This document shows positions 59,844 to 64,000 of a DNA stretch of 64,000 nt, piece after piece. The first letter of the stretch is position 1. Every line of letters begins with the position of its first letter. Below the pieces are notes generated by a model, which made no database searches, was not told where the DNA came from, and saw nothing but the letters and a program-made list of their open reading frames with translations. Position numbers and translations under genes: made by a program. The DNA lies in NCBI GenBank assembly GCA_036365515.1, contig CM070873.1:179008104-179072103 (forward strand), in the 5' to 3' direction. This DNA is from Torymus aiolomorphi. Its lineage: Eukaryota > Arthropoda > Insecta > Hymenoptera > Torymidae.

Positions 59844-62405
59844 TTATTCAAATTCTAAAGAATTTACAGGCTCACATATGTAAGTATTTTCATTATCGAA
59901 TTTCATGTAAATACATACATTTTTTAAATTTACAATATCGACAATTACAAGTGAATCCATCATCTGTGTACATTGATGTATATAACGCAAAGAACCTCCT
60001 TGTATATTTAAAAAAAATGGATTTGTTGTTTTTAATCTTTTTATACAAGCGTAAGATTTTCCAGGACATTTACAAATTTTTTTACAATCACAATTCGTAA
60101 CTCGTATAAAATTTTGTATACAGCCTACTTTGAGACTTGCGTTCTGTATATATGTAATGACATATGATTCAGTTCCTTGATTCTTTTGCGCAGCTATAGC
60201 CGTGAATAATAATTTATTTTTATACAGTTTTTTGAAACTAAATATATTTGTTCCTAGTAGATCGTATTTTAATATCATTTCTTCAGCTTCGGATGGTTTA
60301 ATTTTTGATGCGATGCCAACCATGTAAGTAGAAGAGCCAATTTCAGTAAGTTTCAATCGTTTTTGAGGCGATAAAAGTCTTTCACAGAATAAATAAGCAT
60401 CTGTGTTCTCTGTCAGCCAATCATACTTTAAAGTGTGCACTTTGACGTACATATTTAAATTGAATGCAATTTGTAATTCCGGATTTTTGCTACCATGCAC
60501 TAAATTTTTTACCTGTCCATTAACATCTTCCAAAGGAAAGCATGACGTTGTCCATAAAGGGCCTAGACGACGTACAATGGTTGGCAGATGTTGAAGGCTA
60601 TGAATATTACAAGTCATATATTTGCGTCCATACAAATATTCAAATTGCCTTACGAATTCATTAATCAATTGTTCAGAAAAATTTATCATATCATGAGTGA
60701 CTTCTTCTTTACATAATAAATATATAGCCAAAACAAGGTGTTTATAATGATTCAAGTACTCTTCAGGTAATATATCTTGTAAAATCGGTACAGAAAAATA
60801 AAAAAACCAATATTTTTGTTCGGACGCTTTCCAGTACTTGAAATGTGATTTGATAGATCTTGGGCATCTTTTTATGTAAGAGGGCGGTTTTATAGATAAA
60901 AGCATATTATCCACAACATCAATTAAGTGTGCAATATTAAAGTTCTTTTCCGAAAACTGAGAATTAAACCATAAATCTCCCAATTTTTTTACCACACCTT
61001 CAAAAACACAATGCATTACGTCAATTGCTTTTGATGTTATAAAATTTGAACATATTTTTGATAAAATTGTTGGCCCTTTTACACCACAAACTGGTTTATT
61101 TATACTATTAGCTAATATAGACGATTCTATTACACTGTCTTCTGTACGCAAACAAAGATTTTCTTTAAAGGGGTAGACTCGAGTTCTTTCAACAGTCTCG
61201 TCCTCATGTAAACAAACTTGACACCCAAATCTGCCATTGTATTGAGTCATTGCAAGAAATTGGGCTTTAGCAGGTAGGTCAGCTGTGCCACACAAAATTA
61301 CCCCTCTTACTTTCAGAATTTTGTCTAAATCTTTTGTATACAACTCAACACCTTTATATAAATCTTTTAGTGAATTCTTGATCGGTTCTAAAAATAAGTT
61401 AGGCACCGGTTTCTTGTCTCCGAACCATACAGCTACTAATAAAAGATTTTCGAGTTTATATCGTGCGTTATAAGGAAGTTGCAAAATCACCAAAAAGAAA
61501 CCCCAGATATTATACTTTGAAGACTTAAAAATACGAACCCCGTCCGTGTACCACATTAACGAAATGTTATTTTCAGACAAAATATTGTTTGTTTTAGATA
61601 ATTCTTTTTGTATTGACCCATCGTTTATATCATTTAGAGTTTGGCCATCATTACACGAAGTAGTATTTGTGCGGTTTAATTGATCATAAAAACCTGGGCG
61701 CCGATATAACGATTCGAGCTGTTTTGTTAAGGATATCTCAATGAAATAATCTAATTTGTCCTCGCATTCGCATAAAGCTACGTTTTCTAAAATTTCTTCG
61801 CTTTCTATAGATTCATCATTGTTGGTGTCATGATCTTCATTTTGTACAGGTATCACACAATTTGAGCAAAAAAAGTGCTTTTTAACAATATTTTCATTAG
61901 AAAGATTAAAAAATTTCTTAAATTTATAAAGACTAGAGGGGCAGTTATTTGGTTGCGGTAATACTCTCGAAATAAATTCCAAATAACTGCAGACATGCGA
62001 ATCCGGTTGTTTTAACGTTGTTTTCAAGAGACCGATGCATAAAATGAATTCCCGCACGCTCATCGAAGCTCCTCCATAAAGCTCTTCGTCCAGTAGCTTT
62101 ATGTCGGGTAATTCATCGTCATCATCCTCGTAGTCACTGCAGCCGCCACATGAGTCGTCCCAGATTTCGGCCTCACTATCGATTTCATCACCATCTAAAT
62201 AAATTTGAATTTTATAATTAATATTAGTGTAAGAATTGTATATGACAATTTTTAATCTTATATCTAGATAACTGCTATAGCAATAACTATTGCTATTGCT
62301 GTAACAGTATAGTACATTTCGATACAAGTGTGCGAAGCGGTTGGTTTGTGCACGGGTGTAGTTTATCGCGCGAGCGAAACGAGAGCGACAAAAACACCCG
62401 TGCAA
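59844..62405 (-). CDS. CACTA/EnSpm-type transposase, long open frame
   Basis: The longest ORF of the window (853 codons), minus strand, uninterrupted. It fits the animal EnSpm/CACTA (tnp2-like) transposase family. Visible blocks: an acidic N-terminal stretch (~71-102); CSNC/CECE cysteines (~180-215); YTDGVRIFKSS with candidate catalytic Asp288; CGTADLPAKA with candidate Asp376, followed by CQVC (395-398); IDVMH (461-465) with Glu469; a DUF4218-like block YMTCNIHSLQHL...GPLWTTSCFPLEDVNGQ (~597-630); and a C-terminal cysteine cluster CDCKKICKCPG. The first ~70 codons lie over a separate repeat and are probably not coding: a TTTATTTAG acceptor at ~62195 suggests the conserved exon starts there and the true start is in an upstream exon. 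Catalytic assignments are inferred from family pattern. Confidence 0.8.
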   Translation of the reverse strand: MHGCFCRSRFARAINYTRAQTNRFAHLYRNVLYCYSNSNSYCYSSYLDIRLKIVIYNSYTNINYKIQIYLDGDEIDSEAEIWDDSCGGCSDYEDDDDELPDIKLLDEELYGGASMSVREFILCIGLLKTTLKQPDSHVCSYLEFISRVLPQPNNCPSSLYKFKKFFNLSNENIVKKHFFCSNCVIPVQNEDHDTNNDESIESEEILENVALCECEDKLDYFIEISLTKQLESLYRRPGFYDQLNRTNTTSCNDGQTLNDINDGSIQKELSKTNNILSENNISLMWYTDGVRIFKSSKYNIWGFFLVILQLPYNARYKLENLLLVAVWFGDKKPVPNLFLEPIKNSLKDLYKGVELYTKDLDKILKVRGVILCGTADLPAKAQFLAMTQYNGRFGCQVCLHEDETVERTRVYPFKENLCLRTEDSVIESSILANSINKPVCGVKGPTILSKICSNFITSKAIDVMHCVFEGVVKKLGDLWFNSQFSEKNFNIAHLIDVVDNMLLSIKPPSYIKRCPRSIKSHFKYWKASEQKYWFFYFSVPILQDILPEEYLNHYKHLVLAIYLLCKEEVTHDMINFSEQLINEFVRQFEYLYGRKYMTCNIHSLQHLPTIVRRLGPLWTTSCFPLEDVNGQVKNLVHGSKNPELQIAFNLNMYVKVHTLKYDWLTENTDAYLFCERLLSPQKRLKLTEIGSSTYMVGIASKIKPSEAEEMILKYDLLGTNIFSFKKLYKNKLLFTAIAAQKNQGTESYVITYIQNASLKVGCIQNFIRVTNCDCKKICKCPGKSYACIKRLKTTNPFFLNIQGGSLRYIHQCTQMMDSLVIVDIVNLKNVCIYMKFDNENTYICEPVNSLEFE

Positions 62406-62440
62406 CGATCACCCGCTCTACCCACATGTATCGAAATTTA
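62315..62440. mobile_element. ~125 bp hairpin MITE, ATTTCGATACAAGTG ends
   Basis: ATTTCGATACAAGTGTGCGA at the left mirrors CCACATGTATCGAAAT at the right. The loop contains GCGAGCGAAACGAGAGCGAC. It underlies the doubtful N-terminus of the transposase ORF. Confidence 0.65.
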
Positions 62441-62479
62441 TTTTTTTTTAATAGAATGAGCGAAACTCGGAGAACAATG

Positions 62480-62675
62480 ATTATGTACACCCATCCTTGA
62501 GGGATTCTTGCCGAACATGCCTCCTCAGTTTCAAAATCCTGGAATCCCGTTGGCCGATTCTAATTGAAGGTTAATGATTACACTCGAATTGTTCAATGAA
62601 ATTGCAGAATTTTGAAACTGAGCAGGCACATTCGGCAAGAATCCATAAAAGATGGATGTACATACATGACGAGCG
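62480..62675. mobile_element. ~195 bp hairpin MITE
   Basis: GATTCTTGCCGAACATGCCT followed by CTCAGTTTCAAAATCCTG is mirrored by CAGAATTTTGAAACTGAGCA and CATTCGGCAAGAATCC at ~62605-62645. The outer arms extend to ATGTACA.CCATC on both sides. Confidence 0.75.
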
Positions 62676-62715
62676 CGAAGTTTGTCGCTCGAGCGAAGCG
62701 AGAGCGACAATCACA
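62676..62715. repeat. GCGAAGCGAGAGCGAC palindromic word
   Basis: TCGCTCGAGCGAAGCGAGAG is a CpG-rich palindromic core that recurs in variant form at ~62372 and ~62968, linking the three neighbouring hairpin elements. Confidence 0.6.
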
Positions 62716-62914
62716 CGAGTCAAGGACAATATAATGAGATTGGAAGCAGGGTGTGGCGGCGTACTTGTCGTACAGTCCTATACGAGAAGCGTGCGCAAAG
62801 TAAATTAATCTGCGCATGCGCGTACTTCGCACACGCCGTGTGTAAAACACTTACTTCGCGCACGCAAAACAAGCACGAAAAGGCGAGTTTCGTCCACTCC
62901 GTTAAGAAATATAG

Positions 62915-63040
62915 TTATTCTCGATACAAGTGCGAAAAAGTGATTTTATCCTCGTGGTGGACGTTTGCGCCCGAGCGAAGCGAGGGTGAAAATGCCACAC
63001 GAGGATAAAATCACTTTCTCACTCGAGTATCGAACACAAT
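62915..63040. mobile_element. ~125 bp hairpin MITE, TCGATACAAGTGCGA ends
   Basis: CTCGATACAAGTGCGAAAAAG...TTTTATCCTCGTGG is mirrored by CCACACGAGGATAAAATCAC and ending CTCGAGTATCGAAC. The ends resemble the 62315 element, so the two are related. Confidence 0.75.
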
Positions 63041-63610
63041 TTTTTGACACGACGTGCGGGAAGCTTAATTTAGGGCATGCTTTTTTATTAGAGCGTGTGC
63101 GAAATCGAGCTTTGCGTACGGAGTGTGAACAAAATATTTTAAGGCAAAATAAATTACCGCATTGCATTCCAATTGTTCTTAGAATTCCATTTTGTGAGTC
63201 CTCTTCCCTAGTAATTCTCAAATCACATCTAGAATCTCTCACAGAAGAATTATCACCGTCTATTGGCACCTGCTAGAAATGTATTAGAAATATTTTAATT
63301 TAGAACTTGCTATTGATTGTGCGTCTGACTATTATAGACTATGCATGGCTATAACTGCACCGAGAAGCAATTGGGCAGGCTGCTCTATTAACTGCATGTT
63401 GAATATGAAAGAACAGCACGTCTAATACGAGTATACCGTTAGTAGAGTAGCCCGCTCATGTTGTAAGCGATCACGGTCAATCGTTGCATGGGTAGAAACA
63501 TGGGCGCATGCACTTATATCGCGCTGTATAATGACGCATTCGATTCGAAGCGATCTCTCACTTGCTGACTTGCTAAGCGCGCCGACGTCAAACCGGTGTC
63601 GCGCTTACAT
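63041..63610. other. nothing recognised
   Basis: Mixed sequence; ORFs up to ~100 codons overlap on both strands and show no known motif. Confidence 0.45.
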
Positions 63611-63626
63611 CTGTGCGAAAATAAGG

Positions 63627-63640
63627 GAGAGAGAGAGAGG

Positions 63641-63683
<43 letters not shown>
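63627..63683. repeat. (GA)n microsatellite
   Basis: About 55 bp of GA repeat with a few GG and AA interruptions. Confidence 0.95.
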
Positions 63684-63685
<2 letters not shown>

Positions 63686-64000
63686 GATTGCTTTTTGCCA
63701 ACCCAGAGAAAACCATTGAACGTATCCCGTGTAAAAGCGCAGCACGTCTAATTATAAATATTTGATTGTACAGAGATATGCGTTTGCATGACATCGATTC
63801 TAAATTAGGAACAAAATTACACGCGTATGACGCTTTATTACATTACAACTCACATTAAATTCATGAAGATTGAATTCAAGTGTTCTTTCTTCTTGTGCCG
63901 AAGTCGCTTTTGAATCAAAAAATCCCTTAGAGCGCTTTTTTGAATACAAGCTATAATCTCGAAACTTAATCGGTCGTTTAGACATCTCGGCGCTCCGGAA
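63684..64000. other. window end, nothing recognised
   Basis: A minus-strand ORF of 61 codons (63985-63800) has no motif I recognise and runs close to the window edge, so a gene continuing outside cannot be excluded. Confidence 0.35.

Noticed and set aside
62195..62405. First ~70 codons of the CACTA transposase ORF as true N-terminus
   Set aside because: They overlap a hairpin MITE and AT-rich sequence, and a plausible splice acceptor lies where conserved-looking acidic sequence begins.

Overview
This is eukaryotic nuclear DNA, very AT-rich and built almost entirely of transposable elements, satellites and microsatellites. I find no intact host gene. The element types (mariner, CACTA/EnSpm, piggyBac-like MITEs, a Polinton/Maverick derivative, an Academ-like nuclease element), short introns with GTAAG donors, and a fragment of a DENND4/Crag-type gene fit an arthropod. 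A hymenopteran such as an ant is my guess, not shown by the sequence.

Layout. 1-760: AT-rich ~140 bp satellite. 2215-3508: mariner with one nonsense codon. 4079-11906: 7.8 kb element with ~1.3 kb inverted termini around a decayed gene (zinc-binding N-terminus, putative transposase core, FEN1/XPG-like nuclease, CXC cysteine cluster), best matched to the Academ superfamily. 12.4-16 kb: satellites and tRNA-like sequences. 16-25.4 kb: non-autonomous DNA elements with CCC(T/G)NGTAGAAA ends, nested piggyBac-like and other inverted-repeat elements, and a broken Crag-like uDENN fragment (23471-24073). 27.1-48.0 kb: about seven degenerate copies of a ~1.1-1.4 kb unit that looks like a promoter plus first exon ending at a conserved CGGGTAAG. 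One copy is split by a 12,013 bp palindromic Polinton-type element (28814-40826; AG...CT ends, 6 bp GGCAGT duplication, unoccupied paralogous site at 46713). Its arms carry mirror copies of a broken B-family DNA polymerase gene whose middle is missing, with (AT)n tracts in its place. 48.6-49.8 kb: 153 bp minisatellite. 50-58 kb: nested fold-back repeats. 59454-62405: animal CACTA/EnSpm transposase, the best-preserved long gene here, with one element end visible. 62.3-63.1 kb: small hairpin MITEs.

No pathway links these genes. They are independent mobile elements in different states of decay. The two most interesting objects are the nuclease-encoding long-TIR element at 4-12 kb and the Polinton-derived palindrome with its target array at 27-48 kb. 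All family assignments come from reading motifs without database searches.
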